Assembly (NCBI GenBank): GCA_033297075.1
Contig: MU858155.1
Location: 60,807 to 124,806 of the forward strand
Direction: 5' to 3'
Length of the DNA: 64,000 nt
Origin: Rhypophila decipiens
Lineage: Eukaryota > Ascomycota > Sordariomycetes > Sordariales > Naviculisporaceae
Both the position numbers and the translations under genes were made by a program. Below, piece by piece: positions 42,166 through 52,900 of the stretch; positions within the stretch are counted from its first letter, which is position 1, and each line of letters starts with the position of its first letter. Below the pieces are notes generated by a model, which was given only the letters and a program-made list of their open reading frames with translations, was not told where the DNA came from and searched no databases.

Positions 42166-43686
42166 CTACAAACTAACAACCAGCTTAGTAGCACTGACGC
42201 CCCCCCTCAACTTCTCCAATCCAGCCCCGATACTCTCAAGCCCCTTCCCAACAACCTCAACATTAAGCGGCAGCTTGAACTTGCCACCGCCACCATCAAC
42301 AAGCTCAGCCAGTCGACTCATAGCCCTCATCCCACCAGGCACAACCTCAAACGTCATGCGCCCAAACACAGGCTGGGCAACCTTGATCCCCATCTCAGCG
42401 GGGATCTGATTCGCCAGCGAAGCCGAGTGCGGCGAGGTCATGACCTGCGAGAACAACTTTGGGCCATCTTTATTCAACGTCTCAAAGATTTTGAAGCCGT
42501 CTTTGTTGTTGTTGTTTGCGTCGACAGGCGGTCCGGCAGGGTTGGGGGAAAGTGCGCCCACTGCATCGATGATTGCGTCTACGCCTTGTTTCCCCGGGGA
42601 GGCGTCCTTGATTGCCGCGATGAGCTTGTCCATCTCGTAGGAGCGGTCGATGCACGTGTTTGCGCCGAGCTTGAGGCAGTGGGCGTTGTTAGCGGGTGAA
42701 TTGGTGGAGAGAAGTGTTACGCCCGGGCCGAGGGCTACGCGGAGGAGTTGCAAGGTTGACGAGCCAATGCCCGAGGAGCCGCCCAGGACAAGGACGGATT
42801 TGGGCAACTGAGCCGCAGGTTGCTGGGCACCGACGAGGGTACCGGCGCCGTTATCGCCTGGCTGAAAAGACAGACCTGGCCCGGATGGGCGAAGCTCGTT
42901 GAAGAGGTCGGTGGCGAACCTGGGGACTTCGGGGTTCCGGTCGCGAGCAGGTGTCGGAGGCCCGGGGCGGAGGTTGGGGTTGGCTGACGAGGCGGGGTTG
43001 GATGGGTGGTTGTCGTTTTCCTCTTCGTCCTCCTTGTTGTTCAGCAGCTTCGTCAGGAGCGACTTGGTCACGCTGATGCTGTGGTTGCGGTTGGTGACGT
43101 CGATGTGGGAGATGCCGTCGGGTCCGCCGAGCAGGTCCTTGGGCGGGTCTTGAATGAAGGGCAGTCGGACCGAGAGGCCTTTGAGGATTGCCGCCGAGGC
43201 GGTGAGGTAGATGAGTCTGTTCAAGCACGGTCGTGCATGGTCAGCATTGCGGTGCTCTTTGAGCCGAGACAAGGATAGGGTGGGCAGAACACACGGGACA
43301 GAAGCAGCTTCTTCAAATGTCCAAGCAGAAGGTTTCTTGGCGGCGAAATGAGCAGGCACCACGGTGACGTCCTGGAAGGCACCCGACTGCCCGCCGAACC
43401 CAGCCAAGCTCATGACGGCATCGCCGGCCTTGAAGTCGGTCACTCTGTCGCCGACAGCTTCGACTACACCGGCAGCGTCGATGCCAAACACCTCGGGCCA
43501 TTTCCTGACCATCATTCCATGGTCAAGGCTCTTGATATCGAGCGGGTTGAGTGCGACGGCCCGGTTGCGGATGCAAATCTCGTCCGGTCCCGGGGTTGGA
43601 TACTCGACCTGGATGATCTGGAACGGCCCGCCCTGTTTCGTGGCCACGTATTGCCGGACGAGCCTGCGGGTGCTGTGCGGTGACAT
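42166..43686 (-). CDS. Zinc-type medium-chain dehydrogenase/reductase (MDR) with inserted linker
   Basis: A quinone-oxidoreductase or enoyl-reductase-like enzyme of the MDR superfamily, probably NAD(P)H dependent. Exons (minus) 43686-43295 and 43216-42166 give 480 residues. The 78-nt intron preserves frame if unspliced; splicing joins EEAASVP to LIYLTASAAILKG, the usual MDR helix. The GroES-like domain shows ALNPLDIKSLDHG and FGIDAAGVVEAVGDRV. The cofactor motif is VLVLGGSSGIGSS. Between the two lies an insert of about 100 residues, acidic then Pro/Asn-rich (KEDEEENDNHPSNP), absent from ordinary MDR enzymes. The frame extends upstream to 43809, but the ATG at 43686 (MSPHSTRRLVRQYV) best fits the family start. 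No metal ligands are obvious. The substrate is unknown. Confidence 0.85.
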   Translation of the reverse strand: MSPHSTRRLVRQYVATKQGGPFQIIQVEYPTPGPDEICIRNRAVALNPLDIKSLDHGMMVRKWPEVFGIDAAGVVEAVGDRVTDFKAGDAVMSLAGFGGQSGAFQDVTVVPAHFAAKKPSAWTFEEAASVPCVLPTLSLSRLKEHRNADHARPCLNRLIYLTASAAILKGLSVRLPFIQDPPKDLLGGPDGISHIDVTNRNHSISVTKSLLTKLLNNKEDEEENDNHPSNPASSANPNLRPGPPTPARDRNPEVPRFATDLFNELRPSGPGLSFQPGDNGAGTLVGAQQPAAQLPKSVLVLGGSSGIGSSTLQLLRVALGPGVTLLSTNSPANNAHCLKLGANTCIDRSYEMDKLIAAIKDASPGKQGVDAIIDAVGALSPNPAGPPVDANNNNKDGFKIFETLNKDGPKLFSQVMTSPHSASLANQIPAEMGIKVAQPVFGRMTFEVVPGGMRAMSRLAELVDGGGGKFKLPLNVEVVGKGLESIGAGLEKLRGGVSATKLVVSL

Positions 43687-44405
43687 GGTGATGTGACGGA
43701 CGTGTTGGGTTTGGCGTGTGTGTGAAGGAATCAAGTTCCGAGAAGAGGGGAAATATGTTGGAAAGGGAAACGGAAAGACAAACCGGGTCCAAGTTGTTTT
43801 AACAAGCATCCAGGAGGCTTTCGGATACCCTGATCTGGTGTCTGCATCGTGATGTCAGGACTCGGATAGCGCGCTGTGGATTCGGCGGTCTGGGAACGGC
43901 GCCATGGTGCCGACGATCATGGGCGATTCGGAGTGGTGGCGTTGACATGGCCCTGAATTTGCGTGCACTCGAGTGCATGGAACGGCCGGGTTGTTGTTAG
44001 AGTTCATCCAAGTCATCAACCGAGGAACTATAGCGTCGATTTCCATGACTAGAGGACGGTTGGCGCCCCCTTGGTTTCGATGAGGCGCTTTGGCTCCGAA
44101 TCAGACACGCCAACAATTGAGAATCGACATGAACATCTTCCACTGGTCCGTGGTTGTTGTCGCCGTGGACCATACCAGGTGTATGCGTCTTGTTGTTCCA
44201 GTCCATGTCGATTAGTTTCAGGCTTTGACCAGGGGGTCTCTCATTGATCGTTGATCCGCCACCGAAAGCGAACCTACCTCCAGACTCTAGTACAGCTGAA
44301 TCCGTCTCCGACCATGGCCTGCCTACACATGGCGCAGCAGCGTAACTCTTATCCCTCTCCCCAATTCAATCTTGACCCCTTAAACCTCAAATGAGATGTC
44401 CCTAA
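43687..44405. other. Intergenic region
   Basis: Promoter of the MDR gene (minus strand) and 3' flank of the membrane-protein gene. Nothing else is recognised. Confidence 0.5.
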
Positions 44406-46595
44406 TTAGACATAAGATCTCCGTCGCCGCTGTAGTCGCACATCTCCGCTCTTCACATCTCGAATCAGCTCAACCACCTCGCCCACCCCATCATCATACT
44501 TCTCCAATTCCCTTACGACCTCCTTGTCCAACGCCGCCGTTGACCTTGCAGCAAGATCCGCCACATCACCGGCCACGACCTGTCCAAAACCCTGCCACAA
44601 GTTTCCAACCATCGAAATCCTCTGCCGACTGAAGAAAAGCACAGCAATGACAATCACCGCCAAGTTATGCACCCAGATGATCCCAATCACAACCGACATA
44701 CCCCCGTTCCGAACAGGTATCAGACGATCGGCAGAGAACGTGAACGACGCCTCAGCAGAGACGGTAAACTCGTTCAAAAAGTCATACCATACCCTCTGAG
44801 CAAGAATCGTAAACAGCGTCTGGATTGCAAGAGCGAGGTTGTTTGTCTTTTTGAGTATGTCCTGAAATATCACTACGTGCAGCCGATGTGCGCGGAACAC
44901 GGAGTCGGCGTGGTTTTCGCAAAAGGTACACATCATGACGCCTATGTTGTCGTCGTTTAGGACCCAGAGGCCCGACACTTGCTTGATAGCCATGGAGTCG
45001 TAGACGAACTTTCGGGTGAAGATGTAGTCCTGGGTCCAGTTTGACCGCTTGGCGAGCCTCATGATGCCGCGTGATGAGTCAGAGAGGTTCATCATGCCTC
45101 CCGCGTAGAGGTTGGTGATTTTGGACGTGTCGTAGGCTCGGAGTGTGTCGTCCCATGACATTGTAGGTTCTGCCGGGTAAGGGGGGGTTCCGCTGCGCGT
45201 CATTTTCGTTGGGATGTCGATTTTGTTGAGGCCATTCATGCAGATGCTCATGGAGAGGGACAAGGACGGTCCCTTTGTGGGCAGGGAGAGACGCGTCCAG
45301 GGGTCTGTGAGATTTGACACGGTCCATGGTGCGTCCTCGGATTCTTGCCATTGTTCGCCTCGACCCGTTGCGTTGATTACCAGGTACTTCCAAATGTTGT
45401 TGTCCAATTGGAGAGGAGTGTCCATTTTGATGCCGGCGCCGTCGAGATCGCAGATGGTTATTGCCCAGTCTGAGGCAGCCTGCTCCTCGAAGGCAACCCC
45501 GGGCAGGGACACCGAGCAGTTGAACGCTAGATTCACGGTTCTCTTTGACGTGGATACCTCAGGGTCATTCCGTCGTATGTGCGGAGGGAGAACGACGTGT
45601 GCGTGGCCGCTAAGTTGCGCTGTTGTCCACATGGGCGTGTATGTGAAACCCACCACCAGGTCGCTGTGAACCACTGGGGTTAGACATGTGACTCTGGTAT
45701 CAAAGACGGCAGTGTACCCGTCGTACTCTTGCAGAGATGCTCGCTGGTCGGCGGATCGGAATGGTGGCAGGGCACGCAAGTTCACCCCTGTGTCCTGTAT
45801 GCCGGGTCCCCACTGGGGAGGAGGCTCCGAGTATTCGGCAAAAATAGGATAAGCCGCCGGCCCGGAAGTCCAATACTGAACATCAGCGGTGCTTTCTTGG
45901 TAAATTTCCAGGACTACGGCGTCCTCCTTTACGTTTGGCGCAGGTCGAAGCCCATACGCGATATCTTGGCGTCGGGGGTTGTCGAGAAAGTAGCCCTGGC
46001 CAAGGTCGGACACAAGAAAAGTGGACGCAAGCTGCGAAAGGGTCGTTGTTAATAGCATGGCGGCTACTATTAAGTTGAGGAAGAGGTTAGAGCGAAAAGT
46101 GTGAGAAAGGTAGATAACTAGCTCGCGGGTTGAGCCCTTTCCGGACCCGCGGAGCATAAGAACAAGTGGGATGAACCGAAGCGGAGTTGTAGCATCCTCG
46201 AGGAACAGCCCTGCTGTCATGGAAAGGGCGACACCGAGCTGCAGAGCCATCGTCAGGCGGAGCATCGCTGATGAGATTGTAATGCTCAGTCCGACTTTAT
46301 CGTTGAGGGCGATTGTTTTCCACAGCCGGGACTCCCAACCGGTGAAGCCATATGCTGGCGAGAGCTGCCACAAGAACAAGATGTATAGCGCGACTGCGAA
46401 GGATACCGCAAAGCCAAGGACGAGGATGATGACATTGGTGTTGCCGACCAACTCGAGTCTGCTGCGGCTCTCCAGGGGCCGGCCAATGTGGTTCGATGCC
46501 GACGTTGAGCGCCGTGCATCTTGCAACAAACTCTCCGAGTCACGCTCCGTTGTCAGGGCCGGCACTGGCTGTGGTCGAGATATTTGTTCTTGCAT
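44406..46595 (-). CDS. Large fungal membrane protein of unknown function
   Basis: It has 729 residues, is intronless, and starts at the ATG at 46595. I do not recognise the family. Hydrophobic spans are at about 53-77 (VIILVLGFAVSFAVALYILFLW), about 100-128, and about 175-198. A large segment of some 430 residues with Cys, Trp and many N-glycosylation sequons follows. A last span at about 645-668 (GIIWVHNLAVIVIAVLFF) precedes a cytosolic tail ending in a basic run (RRRR). The topology suggests an exposed glycosylated domain held by three N-terminal spans and one C-terminal span. Such proteins are common in Pezizomycotina accessory regions and have no assigned role. Confidence 0.85.
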   Translation of the reverse strand: MQEQISRPQPVPALTTERDSESLLQDARRSTSASNHIGRPLESRSRLELVGNTNVIILVLGFAVSFAVALYILFLWQLSPAYGFTGWESRLWKTIALNDKVGLSITISSAMLRLTMALQLGVALSMTAGLFLEDATTPLRFIPLVLMLRGSGKGSTRELVIYLSHTFRSNLFLNLIVAAMLLTTTLSQLASTFLVSDLGQGYFLDNPRRQDIAYGLRPAPNVKEDAVVLEIYQESTADVQYWTSGPAAYPIFAEYSEPPPQWGPGIQDTGVNLRALPPFRSADQRASLQEYDGYTAVFDTRVTCLTPVVHSDLVVGFTYTPMWTTAQLSGHAHVVLPPHIRRNDPEVSTSKRTVNLAFNCSVSLPGVAFEEQAASDWAITICDLDGAGIKMDTPLQLDNNIWKYLVINATGRGEQWQESEDAPWTVSNLTDPWTRLSLPTKGPSLSLSMSICMNGLNKIDIPTKMTRSGTPPYPAEPTMSWDDTLRAYDTSKITNLYAGGMMNLSDSSRGIMRLAKRSNWTQDYIFTRKFVYDSMAIKQVSGLWVLNDDNIGVMMCTFCENHADSVFRAHRLHVVIFQDILKKTNNLALAIQTLFTILAQRVWYDFLNEFTVSAEASFTFSADRLIPVRNGGMSVVIGIIWVHNLAVIVIAVLFFSRQRISMVGNLWQGFGQVVAGDVADLAARSTAALDKEVVRELEKYDDGVGEVVELIRDVKSGDVRLQRRRRSYV

Positions 46596-47581
46596 CCTTG
46601 GGTTTGTTGTTTGCTGGAGACACTAGCAGAGGACATGTTGGTTCCGAGAAGTCGATGGGATCTTGCCTCCTGAAGTCTGCTCATTTTCAGAGACGCACAT
46701 TTATCACCTCAGCGGGCTTCTGGTAGGCTACTCACTCTGTTGGCTACAAGCGAACACACCACCTTCCTTCACAACGCAGATTTGGTGTACGCCACCGCTG
46801 TGTACTCCTGGTGTGAAATTCAATATTTTGCCCCGAAGTAGAATGGCCAACTCCGAACATTTGCGGCTGTAAATGCTACACCTGTGATAACCGCTGTGGC
46901 TCGGTGCCGGACTGCAGGTCGACGCCATCGCACGATTGGTAATTTCCACGAATTGGTTAAATATCGACATTCAAAGCATTTCTCCTTTTTCCCACGGTCA
47001 GACCAGAGCATTATTCTCCTAGAAAGTCTTCCCATGGTGACCCGTATCAGGGATCCGAACAAGGCTACAAGCCAAGTCTTCTGAAGCGAAACCAAATCAA
47101 CGGAACATAAACCAACTCAAGGAGGCCGAAATAGTGTCAATTCAACTTCTTGCTCTACTCGTGCTTGAACCGGTGGGGCCACCATATATAACCCTAACCC
47201 TACTGTTACTCCGCCCCGTAAAAACTGGGAAGAGCGTCACTTTCTACCCCCTTGTTCGGCCCTTTAAGTACTTCAAGTTGATCAACTCAAGTGGAACTAT
47301 AAAGCCAATCTGGCCTGGACCGGTCTAATCTAAGTCAAAAGGGGCCACTACTTCACTTGACTTGGCTGGCTTCTTCGGAATCCTGACCCGTAAAGGGACT
47401 TGAGTGAAACCTTTTAACTTTATATGCACCCATACAAACTAACATATACTCCTCCGATACCATCAAGTCCTGCGTGCTCCGCTTGGGCGTGATCGAGGTA
47501 AATCCGTTCCCTCCCATCATCCTTATCACCCTCAGTGCCATTACGTGCCGGCCGCCACCTAAAACGTTGACAGTCTCTAGC
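46596..47581. other. Intergenic region
   Basis: No gene is supported. It contains a short CCCTAACCCTA motif at about 47192, too short to mean a telomere. Confidence 0.45.
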
Positions 47582-48582
47582 TTAGGTCGTAAGAAAATTT
47601 GCCAAGATCTCAACGAAGCGCTCTTGTTCTTCGTACATGCCAAGGTGACTTGAGTTGTCCAGCTGAATCCACTTGACATTTGGAATCTCCTTGAACCACG
47701 GCTCAAGGCACCTATCCGTAACCTCATCGTACCGTCCATTAAGGACCAAGACTGGTACCTCGATCTGGTGGGCATCTTGCCACAAGACCATGTCCTTCAT
47801 AGACCCAGTCATTTGGAACTCGGATGGGCCGCACCTTTTCCACATTGTTAGCAGCATGCGTCTAGAAAGAGGATGGAGTCTTACATGGTCATATAAACGG
47901 TTGGATCCTTCTTGACGTCCTCTAGCATGTCCTTTATTGCCTCGGGAAATTCCCCTTCAGTCCGATAAAGATGCTTCTTTATCCAGACCATCTCAGCAGC
48001 CTGGAACTTGTCGCTTGTCGTGTCTCCTGCCCTCTCGCATCCCCCGATCGCCTTCTGCACGTCGAGAGGAAGACCCTTGATGAGCTCCCTAACGCCCTCC
48101 ATATACAGCGGCATACTAGCGGGTCCGCTGCTGTTAATGACCTTGGTCAGTCCCCTGGGGCGAGTGGCCGCGTAGGAACACGCCAGCATGCCGCCCCAGC
48201 TCTGGCCAAACAATGAGAATCCATCTTGTCGTTTCTCCAGACCGAGGTGGCTGATGAGATTTCGGAGCTCGTCGAGGAACAGCTCAAGACTCCAGAAAGC
48301 CGTGTCCCCGTTCTTTTCGGCCAGATGGGTCGAGTTCCCAGCACCGAGCTGATCGTAAAAAATCAGGGGAATGCCGAGTTTGTCCCATAGGGGCATGAAG
48401 GGCTCAACCATGGGGCGGTGGTCACCACCAGGACCGCCGTGCAGGCAGACCAGGGGCGGGAACGGGGACGAGTCCAGGCTGCCGACGATTTTGTACCACG
48501 TCTGGCAGGGCTTCCCTGCATTGGTAACGTGGAAAGGGGCGAATCCGTCTGTAATGGGAGTCTTGCTGTCGGTGATTGCCAT
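47582..48582 (-). CDS. Proline iminopeptidase-like alpha/beta hydrolase (S33)
   Basis: An alpha/beta hydrolase of peptidase family S33, which removes N-terminal proline or hydrolyses related amides. Exons (minus) 48582-47885 and 47834-47582 are joined across a 50-nt intron (GTAAGA..AAAAG, branch GCTAACA) to give 316 residues. The oxyanion motif LHGGPGGDH, the nucleophile elbow FGQSWGGMLA (Ser), the acid in LNGRYDEVTD (Asp) and the histidine in NSSHLGMYE are all present and correctly ordered, so the enzyme should be active. There is no signal peptide; the location is probably cytosolic. Some members of this family act as tailoring hydrolases in secondary metabolism, but no such cluster is visible here. 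Confidence 0.92.
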
Positions 48583-49973
48583 GGTGGGTATGATGGTGCG
48601 AGAACATGGAAGGGGCCGGGTTGATCAGTTAAGGGCTGCAAGCAGGTGACGAGAAGTTCATATCAGCCGAATTGAAGAGCTCAAGCCCGAGGTATCCGTT
48701 AACCACTGCATGCTTTCAACCTTCCGTTGTGAAACAACAGAGCATCCGTTTCGACCTGCATTGTTGTAACGAATGTATCACACCAGTCGTTGGAGTGAGT
48801 CGGTGAACAAATTACCTCGCCCGACAAGAAAGGTCAAAAACTGCCGACAATACGTGTTGGGGTGGCCGTGTTGGCTCATCTCTACGGCGGGGACGCCAGG
48901 CAAACAAACCTCCGATGCGCGAACAAACCTCGGATATGGCACGGGATTGGCCAAGTCTAGGATGAACATGCAATATGCACCCGCGCAAGGCGACCAACGG
49001 CGAAGCACAGTTAAGAGCAGTTGTTGCTCATCGGCCCGGTTCTCTCTCGCAAGTAGAATGATTGCATACTATAGTCCTGACCTCATCACGGTAGTATCGC
49101 ATGAGTACTTGTGTCGAGTGAAACGGGCTGCCTGCCTTGCACAAAGTTGCCTGCACAGCACAAGGTAGTTTTCTAGCACAGTACGACTTGCAGTCTTACA
49201 TCCAGACTTTCCGACGACGTACATATCCACACCTGTATCATCTAAAACAGGCGATATCTTCATAATTATAGACAGTCCATATGACATGGAGCTTTACCAA
49301 GCCAACCGTTTCTGACAAAAGTCCCATGCATACCTTGATCGACCAACCGGGCACGGTCGAATCCACGGCGGCGACGGTGGTGGCTGCTAAGGCCGGGCAC
49401 GGTACCCCGGATGACGATGAAGAAGAGCCGGGGCGCGATCATGTCCGGGGGCAGGTTGGACATGATGAGGTTGGTGGAGCGTGATAGGGGGACCTGCTGC
49501 TTGGACAATTAGCGGAGGTGTTTGGTACGGTCGTCCGAGTTACATATCGAAGGCGAGAAAGAGGCGGCGGGAGGTAACATAATTAATCAATTCATAAACG
49601 GCATGAAGGAATCTATACAACCCAAACCCTGGAAAGTTCGTTAGTCTGTTACTTCCAAGCCGGGGTCCCTGTCAAATTTTCCCAACTTCACAGAAAATCA
49701 GCCAAATTCTCTACAGTAAAATAGAGTCTGTAGTAATCTAATTTAGGTAAGCTATTAACAGTATTTCTTTCTGATTTTTAAAGTCGTTATTAGCTGTGTT
49801 TTGGGAGTATTTTCAAGTTGAGGCCGGGGCCCCTGTCACCAAGAATCGAACTAACAAACTTTCAAGTCTTGCATTGTAAACACAATTTCGACCGTCATCA
49901 AAAGGAATCCTCCATTCACAATCTACCTAGTTCCCAGTTCTCTTCCCAGAATACTCATATCCTTCAATTCCCG
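48583..49973. other. Intergenic region
   Basis: No gene is supported. Two similar GC-rich words (GCCGGGG[T/C]CCCTGTCA, near 49658 and 49821) flank an AT-rich 140-base segment. No transposon ends could be defined. Confidence 0.45.
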
Positions 49974-52900
49974 TCACTTCTTCTCCTGTCTGCGCTGGTC
50001 AACCTCTCCGTCATGCTGCCCATTGTCAATGTCATTCAGTAGGTCATATGCTGGCTGATTCCATGGCTGTGGAGCGGATAGCTGGGTGTTGGTGGGGGCC
50101 TGGTAGTAATTGCCGGGGCCAACGGGAAAGGTAATCCCACCAGCGGGGAAGTTCGCGGCGGCGCTACTCATGGTCGACTGTCGGTCCGGCAGCGGCAGTG
50201 GCGGGTGTTGCTGCTGTTCAAGTGAAACAGAACTCGGCGTGTGCTGTTGTAGTATCTGGAGCTGACTGGCCCCCGTGTTAACGGTCCACTGATTATTCCC
50301 GGTAGGGAGAGGATCGTAGCTGGATAAACTTGTCATGTTGGAATCTCCAGAGGTGGACATGGGATTGGGGTAGTGGTTGGAATAGGAGCTGAGACTGTTA
50401 TAAAAGCTGTTGCTGTTGCTGCCAGGATCATTGTAAGGTGGCATCCACATATAAGGTAAAAAGTCTGTTCCACTGTCCTGGGACTGGCTTGGAAACAGAT
50501 GGCTGGCTGTCATCTGGTTATGAGAGGCACCTAGATTTAGCTGGCTCGGCCCCGGTTGGAATGCACTGGGAGTTGAAGTCATGTCGACCGTTTGCGCGCC
50601 GGGTCGGTGGGCCACTACCAGCTGTCCACTTTGAGAGGATGAGGTCTGTCCGGAGGCTGGTCCGTGTTGGCTCGGCTCGTGGTGCAGTTGCTGGTGTTCA
50701 GAAATCGGCGGGAGTCCAAATCTGCTAGCCACATCCCCGAACACCCTGTCTAAGACTTGTTGTACGGCTTCCTCTCCTTGGCCTAAGATCTCGCGAAGCA
50801 CCTCTGGCCTCCTAAAAATGTCCCGGGCCGCTCTAAACACTTCCTGGGACGAGCTGTGTCGGTCTTCGCAGTCTTGGTCTGGAGCCTCATTGTTAGATAT
50901 CCCAGAAGGGCCGGCGATCTATTAAGTGGACAGTTACTCACATGGGCTGGGAATCTGCTCGCCCTCAGGCCAGTCGGGAAATAGAAGCCGAAAGATTTTG
51001 TACCAACATGTCTCGGGACTGCTCTTCTTTGGAAAGAAGGCTGCAGAGCCCAGTTCTACACCCTGCGCGCTATCGTAGCCTTGATCGTAGTCAGTTCCTT
51101 TGTCCCGTTTCACGCATGGCGTGTGACCCTGGATCTCGGCAGCCGAAAACCGACTTTTGCACACATGGCAACGGAGCAGTTTCCACATGTGGCCGTGCTT
51201 ATCCTTTATGTGGGTTCTACTCACCCATCATCCGTGGTCAGCTTCTCGTGTAACTCAATGATCATGAAAAATGCTTCTGGGATAGCAGTGAGAAAATCAG
51301 TGGCAGGAATCTTACTTCAACCGGGAAATAGTCGGAAATCCCTTTCCGTTACATGCCCCAGTGCGGTATTTTTCCGCATTCCTCCTAAAGTACGGGCAAG
51401 CCAAAGGCCGGCCAGTCGGATCCGAAGGACGGTGCTTCTTTTGAGCACCGTGGTCCTTCTCTTCGCAGTCATCTTGGTCAGATTCGGGACGCAACTTGTG
51501 TTTGCGTGTCCGGTACTTGGATGCATCGGGCGCTCCATCGTTCTTGGGATCAGATGGTGTCTTTGACTCTTGGGGGCTGTCAGAGGGAGTTTCGTCCGAG
51601 GACGTCTGGCCGCACTGGTACAGACAGAGACAAGCAAGGAGAGCTCCAAGAACCGTGCTGACCCAGGAGTGCCGAGCCTTCACCAGCCCAGCCCTCAACG
51701 AACGGTGCTGACTACGCGTGAGAGTCTTGACCAGCAACTCGACCGTCTTCTTCCGACCGTGTCTGACAGCATGATGGAGAGGCGTCCACCCGTCTTTGTC
51801 CCATGTTTCCACCTTCGCACCCGTTTGTAGGAGTAAGTTCACGATGGGGAGATTGCCATGAGCTGCGGCGAGAGACAGCACTGTCTGGCCTGTGTGGACG
51901 TTGGCGGCCTCGGTGTCCGCACCCCGGAATAAGAGAAGTTTCACGATTGAACTTCGATCACTCCGAGCCGCCATGTGCAGAGCAGCATGATTGCTCCTGA
52001 AATCGTAATTGTCGTATTTTTTAAGCAGGAGTCTGACGATCTCTTCATTCCCATAGTCAGCAGCCAGGTCTAGGGGAGTCAGCCCGTAGATCTTATCCCT
52101 GTGGCGAACATTTGCTCCTTTTCCGATGAGCACTTTGATGACCTCCATATTCCCCCGTGCTGCCGCCCAGGACAATGGCGTATTGCCTAAATGGTCTGGA
52201 GCATCGAAATCCGCATGTTGAACTCCCCAGAGCATGGTGTCAAACAACGGCATGCCATAGTAGGCCATGATATGTGCCGCCGTGGTTCTACCTCGCTTGA
52301 ATAGGTTATGGCCACTAAAGTGCTCCGTGTGGAGATGGGCCCAGTGATCAACGAATCCGTCTTGAAATGAAAGGGAGTGTCGAATGTCTTCCTCGTTGGG
52401 CTCACGGCCCAGTTCGCATGCCCTGCTGAGGTGACGCATGCCATATGTTATGGCATAACCCATAAAGCCATATGGCGGGAGCACTTTGTCGGCGTTCGAA
52501 ATGTTGGGGAGACTGGAGAATTGGTAGACACAGTCGAAGCATCTCTGCGCAATTTGGAAGTGAGCCTCGGCGGGGTTGTCCTTCTCCATCAAGTATTTCC
52601 TCACGCTTGTGTGTAAGAACTGCACCGTGGGCTGAGTGATGGTCTTGCTGCCATTGCCCGAGTTGAAGACATGCGAAGCCTGAGTCACCTCCACCAATCC
52701 CCCACATAGAGAACTCAACTTATTCCCGAGCTCATGCTCTGCGATGCCCTGAGATTGCTTGTAATCATGGCCGTCACCACCCACAGCCAGAGCATCTCGA
52801 AGCTCAGAGAGTGACAGTGGTCTCAGTGCGTGCAGAATGAGGGTGAGAGCCCGATTTCCAGTTCTTTGATGTTGGCTGTCATGCCAGCTCCCCATGCGCT

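Noticed and set aside
47192..47203. CCCTAACCCTA, telomere-like
   Set aside because: Only two units, surrounded by ordinary sequence; a similar pair at 38493 lies inside the MITE. Neither supports a telomere or a fusion site.
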